Positions 26,733 through 35,281 of a stretch of DNA of 64,000 nt are shown here, piece after piece. Made by a program: the position numbers and the translations under genes. Position 1 is the stretch's first letter, and every line of letters starts with the position of its first letter. The stretch comes from Paenibacillus taichungensis (GTDB taxonomy: Bacteria > Bacillota > Bacilli > Paenibacillales > Paenibacillaceae): positions 24,425-88,424 of the forward strand of contig NZ_QEVW01000022.1 of the NCBI RefSeq assembly GCF_003287275.1. The letters run 5' to 3'. The notes beneath the pieces are model-generated. The model was given only the letters and a program-made list of their open reading frames with translations, was not told the origin of the DNA and searched no databases.

Positions 26733-27911
26733 TTACGCATCTACGCCCGGCTGGCTGGGACGAAGAATCGCAGAACCCACCGTCAGCAAAATGGCTGCCA
26801 TGCCAAACAGTATCAGTAGCGGCATTGTAATATCCGACAACGTACCACCAGCAGAGATCGTTTCCACCGCTTGAATCGCCCATTTTTGCGGAACAAAATT
26901 AGCGAGTTTTTGCATGTAATCCGGCATGATCGACAGTGGCCAGAAACAGCCGCCAATCATACACGTCGGTGTGATAATCAGTGAATTCAGCATGGTTGCA
27001 TTTTTGGATTCACGAATCAAGCCGGCAACCGTACTTGCAATCCCCATAGCGACCAGCATAAATGCGGCCAGGATGAGCATGTGGATGCCAAATGGAATCC
27101 CCGCATCATAATGAAGCACCCATCTGCTAATCCCCAGCACCAAAACAATTTGGATCAAGCCGATCGCAAAACTCCCCAGAAAATTACCCAGCGCTATTTC
27201 ATAAGCGCGGACCGGAGCCGTGTAGATTCTTGTCATCGTACGCTGCCTGCGGTCTTCCATGATAACAGCAACTGTACTGGTCAGCAGCCCCATCATGAAC
27301 ATAATCGTAAATCCGGTCACGTTGTTCAGACCCGGTTTGGGATAAATCTGCAGCTCAGTTGCTTCACCCGAAATTTGATGTTTATCAAGTTCAAGTAACA
27401 ACTCTTTAAATTTTCCTTGGGCCAGAGCTGGATCAGGAGTCTCATCCGGAGCCGCATCTGTCGCTGCCAATACTGCCGTAGCAGATTGATTCAGTCCCGC
27501 CGCCAAACCTTCAACCGCAGCTCTCAGCGTATAGGCGCTTTCACTGACACGAAGTTCCACCAGTTGGACTTCAGGCTGTCTGTCTTGCAGTAAATTATCC
27601 GTGTAATGCGCCGGGATAACGAGTCCTGAACTCCCCCTTTGCTGCGCGATGGCTTCCTTAACTTCCGCAACGTTGTTCATGGGCTTGAGCAGATATTCCT
27701 CTTTGCGGCCCAGCTCATCCAAAATCCATCTGCCTGCTGCGCCCTGATCCTCGTTTACATAAGGAATAACTGCACGTGTTCCCTCCTCGCTCCCAAACAG
27801 CGCAATTGTTCCTGTGACGACAAGGCAAGGAAGAAGAAAGAACGTGATGAAACCACGTTTGCGCAATATCGTGCGCCGGATCATCAACCAGGCAATATTC
27901 AGGCTATTCAT
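26733..27911 (-). CDS. ABC-2 type exporter permease
   Basis: A 392-residue permease of the ABC-2 membrane family. One hydrophobic helix near residue 25 (FITFFLLPCLVVTGTIALFG) is followed by a long extracytoplasmic region to about residue 190. Five further helices come after, including VTGFTIMFMMGLLTSTVAVI and MLNSLIITPTCMIGGCFWPL. The DRRQRTMTRIYTAPVRAYEI segment is the coupling region typical of DrrB/YhaP-like permeases. It overlaps the next permease by 8 bp and is the last gene of the three-gene operon. Substrate unknown; such exporters with a linked two-component system often handle antimicrobial peptides, lipids or drugs (inference). Confidence 0.88.
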   Translation of the reverse strand: MNSLNIAWLMIRRTILRKRGFITFFLLPCLVVTGTIALFGSEEGTRAVIPYVNEDQGAAGRWILDELGRKEEYLLKPMNNVAEVKEAIAQQRGSSGLVIPAHYTDNLLQDRQPEVQLVELRVSESAYTLRAAVEGLAAGLNQSATAVLAATDAAPDETPDPALAQGKFKELLLELDKHQISGEATELQIYPKPGLNNVTGFTIMFMMGLLTSTVAVIMEDRRQRTMTRIYTAPVRAYEIALGNFLGSFAIGLIQIVLVLGISRWVLHYDAGIPFGIHMLILAAFMLVAMGIASTVAGLIRESKNATMLNSLIITPTCMIGGCFWPLSIMPDYMQKLANFVPQKWAIQAVETISAGGTLSDITMPLLILFGMAAILLTVGSAILRPSQPGVDA

Positions 27912-29094
27912 AACGATATCCCGCCTTTCTATAGATCAATCCCGCTGCCGCCACCATTACCGCACATACCGCACCGAGCATCATGATGCTGTACATAATC
28001 TCACTTACGGGAGCGTTCAGCATCATCCGCAGAAAACTTTGCAAAGCCCAGTGATTCACTGTAAATTCGCTTATTCGCTGTACAAAACCAACGGCAATGG
28101 GTGTGAATCCACCGCTAATAAATGTCATGGCAATAATGATGCCTTGAAGAGCTGCACTTGCCGATGCGGCATTCTTGCAAACTAGGGCAACAATCACGCC
28201 GAGAGTCATGGAAGCCAACGTAATCAGTACACAGATCAGAACAATCAACCCGGGATGTGTGCCCCAGTTCACACCATATAACCAATGTGTCGCCAATACG
28301 ATGATGATGGCCTGCAAGAAAGCAATCAGGCTATTGCCTGCAATTTTCCCTGCAAAAATGACCCCATTGCCAATTGGAGCTGCCTGTAAGCGAGTTAGCG
28401 TTTTTTTGTCTCTTTCACCAAACAAGCTGTTGCTGGTTGTCATGCCTGAGTAAAGCATGAACATGGCGAGCATGGAAGCCGCATAATATTGTGAAGCACT
28501 ATAAGAAGTGCCCACTTCTCCGGGACTGCTGACGGCTATATATGAAGTGTTCGCGCTAATGTTTTGTGAATGCTCAGTCATTGCAGCTACTGCGTCAGGA
28601 CCTAACACTTTCGCCGCAGCGACCTGTCTGTTCAGTTCATCTGTGAACCGCGTAAACAAAGTCTCACCCACGACATTGAGCGTGCCATCCTTCCCCAGTA
28701 TCCATTGCAACCTTGCCTCTTCCCCTTTCATGATCCGCTCTTCCAGATCCGATGGGACGATTACGGCAAAATCCAGATCACCACGACGCAGCGCACTTAC
28801 AGCCTCTTCTTCCGTAGGTATGTTCCGTACCTTCATCATTTCGCTTACTGCCAGAGAAGTCACAAATGTATTTAGCGCTTTACTGATCGCATCTGAACCG
28901 GAATTCTTTTCAGTTTGAATGATCCCTACTCTCACCGGGTCAGGAATAGCTTCTTTTGCCGTCCCCATTGTACTGGAAAGTGCAGTACCCAATATAAAGA
29001 TGAGCAGCAGCGGCAGAATAAACAGATTCAGCAGAACGGAACGAATTCTCAGAATCCGTCTTAATTCAAAGATGCAAATATGCCATATGTTCAT
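27904..29094 (-). CDS. ABC-2 type exporter permease
   Basis: The second ABC-2 permease, 396 residues, with the same architecture as its neighbour: an N-terminal helix (RSVLLNLFILPLLLIFILGT), an extracytoplasmic domain of about 190 residues and a six-helix membrane part. The latter includes GERDKKTLTRLQAAPIGNG, equivalent to the coupling motif of the other subunit, and SAALQGIIIAMTFISGGFTP. The two are probably diverged duplicates forming a heterodimeric channel. It starts 10 bp after the ATPase gene and overlaps the following permease by 8 bp, indicating translational coupling. Confidence 0.88.
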   Translation of the reverse strand: MNIWHICIFELRRILRIRSVLLNLFILPLLLIFILGTALSSTMGTAKEAIPDPVRVGIIQTEKNSGSDAISKALNTFVTSLAVSEMMKVRNIPTEEEAVSALRRGDLDFAVIVPSDLEERIMKGEEARLQWILGKDGTLNVVGETLFTRFTDELNRQVAAAKVLGPDAVAAMTEHSQNISANTSYIAVSSPGEVGTSYSASQYYAASMLAMFMLYSGMTTSNSLFGERDKKTLTRLQAAPIGNGVIFAGKIAGNSLIAFLQAIIIVLATHWLYGVNWGTHPGLIVLICVLITLASMTLGVIVALVCKNAASASAALQGIIIAMTFISGGFTPIAVGFVQRISEFTVNHWALQSFLRMMLNAPVSEIMYSIMMLGAVCAVMVAAAGLIYRKAGYRYE

Positions 29095-29104
29095 CTGAAT
29101 CCTC

Positions 29105-30040
29105 CTAGTCCCGAAGCGTACGTCCGGTCAGATTGAGGAAGAGCGTTTCCAAATCAGGCTCTTCGACCTTGAGCGATTGAATGGAGATTTCATGTTTGCT
29201 ACAAATGAAGAGCATATCCTGTAGGTCCTGCTGTGCAGAAGGCAGCGTAATGGTCAATGTGTTGTCTGATACTTCTACCGCCCGCACACGAGGGTGAAGT
29301 TTCAACTCCTCCACAACGTTGGGACCAATGCCCAAAGTGGTGAGCACTATTTTTTCCTCAGATGCAACTCGTTCTCTCAGCTCTGCTTCGGTGCCACAGG
29401 CAATGATATGCCCTTGATCCATAATCGCTACCCGATGACTGATTGCTGCAACTTCCTCCATGTAATGACTTGTATAAATGATGGTTGACCCCATCTGATT
29501 AAGCGTACGGACCGACTCCAAAATATGATTCCGCGATTGCGGGTCGATGCCCACTGTTGGTTCATCCATAATGATTAATTCCGGCCGATGCATAATGGCA
29601 CACGCAATGTTCAGCCTGCGTTTCATACCGCCTGAGAAAGTTGACGGGGTGTCCTTCGCTTTGTCCTGCAAACCTACAAATTCGAGGGATTCCTGCACCC
29701 TTTCTTTAAGCATTTTTCCACGGAGTCCATATAACCGGGCAAAAAAAGTGACATTCTCCGCAGCGGTCATCGTTTCGTATAGAGCCAGATCCTGCGGTAC
29801 CAGTCCGATTTTGCGTTTCACTTCAAGCGGCCGTTCCTTGACCGATATGCCATCCAACCGAATTTCACCCTGATCCATATTTAAAAGACCGGCAATCATG
29901 CTAATTGTGGTACTTTTCCCAGCTCCATTGGGTCCAAGCAATCCAAATATTTCACCTTTACCGACACTTAGATTTAAATGATCCACTGACAGCTTGCTAC
30001 CGTATCGTTTCACGACATGATCCACTTCAAGCATAGCCAT
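29105..30040 (-). CDS. ABC exporter ATP-binding protein (DrrA/CcmA-like)
   Basis: The ATPase of the exporter, 311 residues. Walker A is LLGPNGAGKSTTISMIAG near residue 35, the Q-loop GLVPQDLALYETMTAAEN, signature FSGGMKRRLNIACAI, Walker B LIIMDEPTVGIDP and the switch histidine in IIYTSHYMEEV. A C-terminal extension of about 80 residues (from EEKIVLTTLG) is of the type found in drug and antibiotic exporters. AGAGGAG precedes ATG 30040. It is first in a three-gene operon and divergent from the histidine kinase gene; a shared control region lies between them. Confidence 0.93.
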   Translation of the reverse strand: MAMLEVDHVVKRYGSKLSVDHLNLSVGKGEIFGLLGPNGAGKSTTISMIAGLLNMDQGEIRLDGISVKERPLEVKRKIGLVPQDLALYETMTAAENVTFFARLYGLRGKMLKERVQESLEFVGLQDKAKDTPSTFSGGMKRRLNIACAIMHRPELIIMDEPTVGIDPQSRNHILESVRTLNQMGSTIIYTSHYMEEVAAISHRVAIMDQGHIIACGTEAELRERVASEEKIVLTTLGIGPNVVEELKLHPRVRAVEVSDNTLTITLPSAQQDLQDMLFICSKHEISIQSLKVEEPDLETLFLNLTGRTLRD

Positions 30041-30147
30041 AGATTATACACTCCTCTTCCGTCCAGCTTCCTGTGACTGGATTTTCATATCTGTATTGTA
30101 ACGAATTATGATCTTCTGCGAAGGTACGAAAGGTCATGAAACAAAGG

Positions 30148-30191
30148 TGACTTAAGTCATCTTCGGTTGGGAAAACTGCCTATGATATAAT
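30148..30191 (+). promoter_or_regulatory. Candidate promoter and operator of the two-component operon
   Basis: TGACTTAAGTCA (30148-30159) is a perfect 12-bp palindrome. It ends just upstream of where a -35 would lie for the extended -10 TGATATAAT (TATAAT at 30186-30191). The -35 itself (TTCGGT) is weak, as expected for an activated promoter. Upstream is TACGAAAGGTCATGA, also dyad-like. I infer a binding site for the adjacent NarL-type regulator acting on one or both divergent operons. Confidence 0.45.
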
Positions 30192-30249
30192 CGACATACA
30201 CTACCGGAAGGTATACCTTCACTTCTAAAATAAAGGATGTCTCTGACAT

Positions 30250-31524
30250 ATGCCGATGCGGTTGCTGCAATACGGTTTACTCATAGTTCCTGCGATTCTG
30301 TACATTCTGGTGCTACCCCTGGAACAAGAAGATAGCTATACTTTGTATATTATCATTGCGATAGGACTCGCAGTTTGGAAAGACTTCTCCCGTTCAGGTA
30401 TGCAGCGTTTGCTGCTTGCGGCTGAAATTCTCTTCATCTGCTGGCTGATCGCTCTATACGGCCCATTTATGTTTTTCCTCTCCTTATCTGCGCTTTATGT
30501 GTACATGTACAAACTGGATAGGACCCAGCGGTGGTTAATGCTCTCAATTCAGCTTATAGCCAGCAATATCGCTTTACATTGGTATTACACCCCACCACAG
30601 GAGCTTCATACATGGCTTACACTTCACACAAACACGGCTATTCCTAATAGCTTCACCCAAGAGACAATGGCTCGGGTAGCAGGTAACTTGCTCCTGCTCA
30701 TCACCGCAGCACTCTCATGGCAGGGTTCTAGAAGTGCGAGCAGCCGTGGGCAGCTTGAACAGGTGTACGATGAGCTGCGCAGTAAACATTACGAGATTCA
30801 GGAAGCACGCGAACAATTGCTGCAATTCACGAAGCAGCTTGAAGGAGCGGCACAGGTTGAGGAACGTACCCGGATATCCCGGCAGCTTCATGATGATATT
30901 GGTCATCGCCTGATTCGCACCAAAATGATGTCTGAGGCAGCCCTCCTCACCCTCCCTTTACACCCAGAACAGGGCACGGAAATGGTGAGACAGATTCGGG
31001 ATCAATTAGCCGCCAGTATGGATGACATGCGATCCACGCTTCATAAGTTGCGGCCCGACTCTTATATATCCGATGCCTACGCACTAGATCGTCTACTTGA
31101 AGACATTGGCCGGGAAACAGGGGTGAAGACACGTTACGAAGTGCGTGGGCATTCACATGTACTCTATCCCAGCATGCAGATTGTTTTGTACAAAAATGCC
31201 AAAGAGGCCCTGACCAATGCCCTCCGTCATGGAAATGCCACTACGATTACGGTGGAACTGGAATTTGGAGAAAGAGAAATCTGTATGTCCATCAGCAACG
31301 ATGGGAAGATCCATACCCTTTCCACCAATGAACAAACGAAAGGAAGACATGAAGGATCTCGTCCTAACCCGGGCTTAAAGGCAGAGTCTACAGGACTCGG
31401 CATGGGACTTGAAGGAATGCGCCTACGCACACAGTTGGTTGGTGGGAAACTGGAGATCAAGTCGGATTATCCCTATACGGTGATTACACGCCTGCCCATG
31501 GCGAACAAGGCTGAACTGATCTAA
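30250..31524 (+). CDS. NarL-type sensor histidine kinase
   Basis: A 424-residue membrane sensor kinase of the HisKA_3 class. The first 160 residues hold about five hydrophobic helices and almost no extracytoplasmic loops, so it probably senses membrane state or something within the membrane. A coiled-coil linker (QLEQVYDELRSKHYEIQEAR) leads to the H-box RTRISRQLHDDIGHRLIRTK with the phosphorylated His near residue 214. The ATPase part has KEALTNALRHGNATTI (N-box) and GLGMGLEGMRLRTQLVGG (G-box). It lies 21 bp upstream of the response regulator gene and is divergent from an ABC exporter, a DesKR/LiaRS/YfiJ-like arrangement. Confidence 0.93.
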   Translation: MPMRLLQYGLLIVPAILYILVLPLEQEDSYTLYIIIAIGLAVWKDFSRSGMQRLLLAAEILFICWLIALYGPFMFFLSLSALYVYMYKLDRTQRWLMLSIQLIASNIALHWYYTPPQELHTWLTLHTNTAIPNSFTQETMARVAGNLLLLITAALSWQGSRSASSRGQLEQVYDELRSKHYEIQEAREQLLQFTKQLEGAAQVEERTRISRQLHDDIGHRLIRTKMMSEAALLTLPLHPEQGTEMVRQIRDQLAASMDDMRSTLHKLRPDSYISDAYALDRLLEDIGRETGVKTRYEVRGHSHVLYPSMQIVLYKNAKEALTNALRHGNATTITVELEFGEREICMSISNDGKIHTLSTNEQTKGRHEGSRPNPGLKAESTGLGMGLEGMRLRTQLVGGKLEIKSDYPYTVITRLPMANKAELI

Positions 31525-31545
31525 AAAAAAGGAAGTGATTTGCTC

Positions 31546-32235
31546 ATGTCTTACCTGAATGAAATAAATAACTCGAGCCATTCTGTCCCCCCTGAGTCCA
31601 TTCGACTGATGCTTGCAGATGATGATTCCTTTATCCGTGAAAGTCTCAAAGTCCTGCTTGGACTCGATCCCGGTATTAACGTTACAGGTACAGCTTCAAA
31701 CGGCCGGGAAGCTATGGAACTGTTGGAGTCAGGAACAATTGCCGACGTTGTACTTATGGATATTCGCATGCCAGATTGTGACGGAGTTGAAGGTACCCGA
31801 ATTATTAAGGCAAGCTTCCCTGACGTGCGTGTACTGATGCTTACCACGTTTGACGATGATGAGTATATTATCCAGGCTTTGCAAAACGGAGCCAGCGGTT
31901 ATTTGCTCAAAAATGTGCCCCCTGACCGGATCATTCAAGGCATCAAGACTGTACATAACGGGGATATGTTGATTCATCCCGATATTGCTCGTAAGCTCGC
32001 GAGTCTACTCCGTCCTGCTGCAGCTCCTCAAACACATGAACCCATTGACTCTTACGGATTAACCCGTATGGAACTGGCTGTTGCAGAGGCTATATCCGAA
32101 GGGCTGTCCAATAAAGAAATTGCCGCAAAGCTATTCTTGAGCGAAGGCACGGTCAAAAACTATGTTACGGATATTCTCGGCAAGCTTAGTTTACGCGACC
32201 GGACCCAAATCGCCATTTTCATGTTAAAAAAGTAG
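31546..32235 (+). CDS. NarL/LuxR-family response regulator
   Basis: A DNA-binding regulator of about 229 residues. The receiver domain has the acidic pair in LMLADDDSF, the phosphorylated Asp72 in VVLMDIRMPDCDG, and K near YLLKNVPP. The C-terminal LuxR-type helix-turn-helix is EAISEGLSNKEIAAKLFLSE followed by GTVKNYVTDILGKL. I use ATG 31546, about 10 bases after AAGGAAG; an in-frame TTG at 31542 minus two bases (31540) is too close to the ribosome site. It should be phosphorylated by the upstream kinase and probably controls the divergent ABC exporter. Confidence 0.93.
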   Translation: MSYLNEINNSSHSVPPESIRLMLADDDSFIRESLKVLLGLDPGINVTGTASNGREAMELLESGTIADVVLMDIRMPDCDGVEGTRIIKASFPDVRVLMLTTFDDDEYIIQALQNGASGYLLKNVPPDRIIQGIKTVHNGDMLIHPDIARKLASLLRPAAAPQTHEPIDSYGLTRMELAVAEAISEGLSNKEIAAKLFLSEGTVKNYVTDILGKLSLRDRTQIAIFMLKK

Positions 32236-32236
32236 C

Positions 32237-32285
32237 AAAAAGGGTATTTCCCTCGCCTAATTAGGCGGAGGAAATACCCTTTCTT
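32237..32285. terminator. Bidirectional intrinsic terminator
   Basis: GGGTATTTCC (32242-32251) pairs with GGAAATACCC (32270-32279), with an inner TCGCC/GGCGGA stem and flanking A and T runs. It separates the response regulator from the convergent PDZ-protein gene. Confidence 0.92.
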
Positions 32286-32287
32286 CA

Positions 32288-33613
32288 TTACATCTCTACA
32301 GATCTTTGCTCCCCCGACGGTGCGGGTGGCAGTGCTAGTGGAGCCTCAACATCAAGCTGATCTTTCCGACGTCGTGCGAACAACTTGAGACTTACGATAT
32401 GAAACAGAGTTAGCGGACGCAAGCGGAGCGCCCAGGCTTCATGATTATCCGGAGCCATGAGCACCCCGAGCTGGTGATGCTCACCTTCATAGATCGCCCG
32501 TTGCATGAACTTACTCTCACCCTGATGATTACGTACCTCCAGCTTACAAAAGGCCGGATTCATACGCAAAGCGCGATGTAATTGCTCAGGCGAATGCACC
32601 AATACGCCATTCACCTTGTACAGGGTCTCCCCTGCTTCAATTCCCAGTTCTTCCGCAGGACTATCAGGAATGACGCCAAGCACCTTCAAGCCATGCTCAG
32701 GGTGTACAAACAGCGGGCTGCGGTTTTGCTCCTCAAAGCCACTGTACCACACCAGGAACTCATGCCCAATGAAAGCAGCCAAGGCTGCGACAACCATGAG
32801 TGGAGACCACCACGCAGCCAGGAGGCTGAGCACAAGTAGGCCTGTCCCATATAGCAACAATCGCTTTGCGGAAATCTGGACTTTTTTCCCCGGGAGCATA
32901 CTTTGCGTAACTTCTCCGAATCCCAGCATAATCGGCAGCGCAACCAGCATGTAGCTATTTCCACCGCTGATCAAAGCTGTCCATGGCAATTCGGCCCCGC
33001 CCGTAACGGGAACCAGAATCAGTAACGGAATCGGCCAGAAATGCTGCAACTGGTATCCTCCAACGAGCTTGCCGCGTTTACCTTCGAAGAGCAAAGGCGA
33101 TGCCATCGATACCCCTTGCATGCGTACCATCAGGGCTTCACCGATATGTAATACAGCTGCGAGCACAAGAAGTGCAGGCATATCCATCGCACGTAATGCT
33201 TCAGTGACACTTCCCATCCAACCTGCCGGCTGCCAGCCCGAAGCCATATTTAAACCAAACTGCAACACGCCAAGCAAACCTGCAGCATAAGCAAAACATA
33301 AATATCGGATACGGAATAATGCCAAGAATAACGTAGCTGCCCATATACAGATCAGGCTGCTCAGTGTAAGATGTGCCCCGAGAAACAGCGATATAACGGA
33401 GACCATTACACCGATCACAATACCTCCAAGTACTGCACGAATGGTCTGTGTTATCGAGCTTTGCAGACGAACGTGGAACAATTTACGTTCCTGTAAGAGT
33501 TGACGATGATAAACGAGAGCAATCAAGATTACCGCAATATAATAAAACGGCTGAATAAACAACTGCAACAATGCTTCTCCTAATGTGGTCAACCATGGCC
33601 AAGCCCATTCCAT
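32288..33613 (-). CDS. minJ: PDZ-domain polytopic membrane protein, MinJ-like
   Basis: A 441-residue protein with about eight hydrophobic helices in the first 290 residues and a C-terminal PDZ domain (HGLKVLGVIPDSPAEELGIE, then AGETLYKVNGVLVHSPEQLH). In Bacillus subtilis the protein with this plan next to ctpB and ftsEX is MinJ (YvjD), which links DivIVA to MinD at the poles and septum. The same neighbourhood here supports orthology, although sequence identity cannot be judged by eye. GAGGGGTG precedes ATG 33613. A terminator lies between it and ctpB, so its expression may depend on read-through or on a promoter I cannot see. Confidence 0.7.
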   Translation of the reverse strand: MEWAWPWLTTLGEALLQLFIQPFYYIAVILIALVYHRQLLQERKLFHVRLQSSITQTIRAVLGGIVIGVMVSVISLFLGAHLTLSSLICIWAATLFLALFRIRYLCFAYAAGLLGVLQFGLNMASGWQPAGWMGSVTEALRAMDMPALLVLAAVLHIGEALMVRMQGVSMASPLLFEGKRGKLVGGYQLQHFWPIPLLILVPVTGGAELPWTALISGGNSYMLVALPIMLGFGEVTQSMLPGKKVQISAKRLLLYGTGLLVLSLLAAWWSPLMVVAALAAFIGHEFLVWYSGFEEQNRSPLFVHPEHGLKVLGVIPDSPAEELGIEAGETLYKVNGVLVHSPEQLHRALRMNPAFCKLEVRNHQGESKFMQRAIYEGEHHQLGVLMAPDNHEAWALRLRPLTLFHIVSLKLFARRRKDQLDVEAPLALPPAPSGEQRSVEM

Positions 33614-33652
33614 TGTGGACGGTCACCCCTCTCCTTCAGCCGGTTCAGAAAA

Positions 33653-33679
33653 AAAGAAGGCTGAAAATCAGCCTTCTTT
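33653..33679 (-). terminator. Intrinsic terminator overlapping the ctpB stop
   Basis: AAAGAAGGCTGA (33653-33664), AAA loop, then its complement (33668-33679); on minus a TTTTTTTC run follows. The stem includes two bases of the ctpB stop codon (33678-33680), so a terminating ribosome may influence folding. Confidence 0.85.
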
Positions 33680-35147
33680 ATGGCTTCGACACTGCGGACG
33701 AAATATCCTTTGAGACATTTTCGATCGCGCGCTTCAGCTGTGCATCATATTGAGGATTGGCAATGCGTTCAATCAGAGCCGCTTCCAGTGATTCCGCGGT
33801 TTTCTCATCAATCTGGCCAGTTGCTTGAATGCCTTTTTGTTTCTGGAATGCTTTGACCGCTTCTTCTGTCTTCTGGTCATAGTATCCATCTACACGATCC
33901 GGCTTAAAGTCAAGTCCTCTCAGCATCGTCTGCGCACTTTTCACATCCGTGCTATTGCTGTCGTATTTCAAAGGTAATTTTTCTTTGTTGATTGGTGCCA
34001 CCGAGAAGTAATCCGGCTGGTTCACCGCAATATCCGGTTTGATACCTTTTTCATGAATCCAGTCCCCGTTCGGAGTCAGCCATTTCGCAATGGTGATTTT
34101 CAACAGGCTGCCATCACCCATCTGCTTGTCATAACTCGTCTGTACGGTTCCTTTACCGAAGGAATTTTCTCCAACCAACGTTGCGCCTGCCGACTGTTGC
34201 AATGCACCAGCCAAAATTTCGGACGCACTCGCACTTCCTTTGTTCATCAATACCGTAATTGGATACGATTTACCTGATCCGTTTGATTTGCTTTGTTCCT
34301 TTTTACCATTCTTGTCTTCGACTTGAACAATAACTTTGCCTTTCGGAACAAATTGCTCTGCAATATCAATAACGACCTGCAAAACACCACCCGGGTCATT
34401 ACGAACATCAATGATTAAGCCCTTCATGTTCTGCTTCTCCAGCTTCGCCAGTTCTTCCTTAAAGCGATCTCCTGTGTTCAGCGAGAATTGGGTGATTGTA
34501 ATCACACCAACACCGTTATCCTCCATGTGGGCGTAAACCGTCTCCAGATCAATGTCATCACGCACAATGACAAATTCAATCAGCTCGGAAGATCCGGCAC
34601 GTTTAACCTGTACTTTCGCTTCACTGCCTTTTGGACCTCTGATTTTGTTAACGGCTTTGTTCAGTTCCAAACCTTGCAGGGATTCACCATTCACGGACAT
34701 AATCATGTCTTTCGCGCGAATACCCGCTTTTTCGGCAGGCGATCCTTTGATCGGTGATACTACTACAACATTTCCGTCCTGTGAGGATACCTCTGCACCG
34801 ATTCCGGTAAATGAACCTTCAATCGACTCCTCGAACTGGGCCGCTGTTTCCTGCCCCATATAGTTGGAGTACGGATCACCAAGAGATTCCATCATGCCGT
34901 TGATCGCACCATCAATCAGTTTGGTTCGATCCACGTCTTTATAATAGTTGCTTGAGATCAAATCCATCGCGGTTTCAATCTTCTTCAAATCGTTCTTCTG
35001 CTGCGAACTGCCTGTTACGCTGGCGAGCAATCCTTCACCAGGTGTCGTTTGTGCCAGACCAGGTGAGCTCATCAGCACCAGCGTAAGCAAGCTGCCTCCG
35101 AGAAGGGCTACAATGACAAGCAGCAGGGCCGATCTTTTCTTCATCAT
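33678..35147 (-). CDS. ctpB: S41 family carboxy-terminal processing peptidase with peptidoglycan-binding domain
   Basis: A 489-residue exported protease. Domain order: signal/anchor helix (LLLVIVALLGGSLLTLVLM), helical N-domain, PDZ (about 110-185), S41 catalytic core, and a C-terminal PG_binding_1 domain (VDGYYDQKTEEAVKAFQKQK). The Ser-Lys dyad is visible: Ser307 in NKGSASASEILAGAL and Lys332 in SFGKGTVQTSY, 25 residues apart as in Tsp and CtpB. In Bacillus, CtpB cleaves SpoIVFA during sporulation; that role here is inferred from family and from the ftsEX/minJ neighbourhood. GGCGGTGAC precedes ATG 35147, with a second ATG directly after. It is third in the ftsE-ftsX-M23-ctpB series. Confidence 0.92.
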   Translation of the reverse strand: MMKKRSALLLVIVALLGGSLLTLVLMSSPGLAQTTPGEGLLASVTGSSQQKNDLKKIETAMDLISSNYYKDVDRTKLIDGAINGMMESLGDPYSNYMGQETAAQFEESIEGSFTGIGAEVSSQDGNVVVVSPIKGSPAEKAGIRAKDMIMSVNGESLQGLELNKAVNKIRGPKGSEAKVQVKRAGSSELIEFVIVRDDIDLETVYAHMEDNGVGVITITQFSLNTGDRFKEELAKLEKQNMKGLIIDVRNDPGGVLQVVIDIAEQFVPKGKVIVQVEDKNGKKEQSKSNGSGKSYPITVLMNKGSASASEILAGALQQSAGATLVGENSFGKGTVQTSYDKQMGDGSLLKITIAKWLTPNGDWIHEKGIKPDIAVNQPDYFSVAPINKEKLPLKYDSNSTDVKSAQTMLRGLDFKPDRVDGYYDQKTEEAVKAFQKQKGIQATGQIDEKTAESLEAALIERIANPQYDAQLKRAIENVSKDISSAVSKP

Positions 35148-35281
35148 CCGTTTGTCACCGCCTTTAATATTGAAGCGTGTCTAATTCAATTGTTCTGTGA
35201 AACTTTCCCTGAACATGCCAGCTTAGTATATGCCTAGCTTGTACGGAATATGTTTGTTCCATTCCAACTGTTGGCTAAAAA

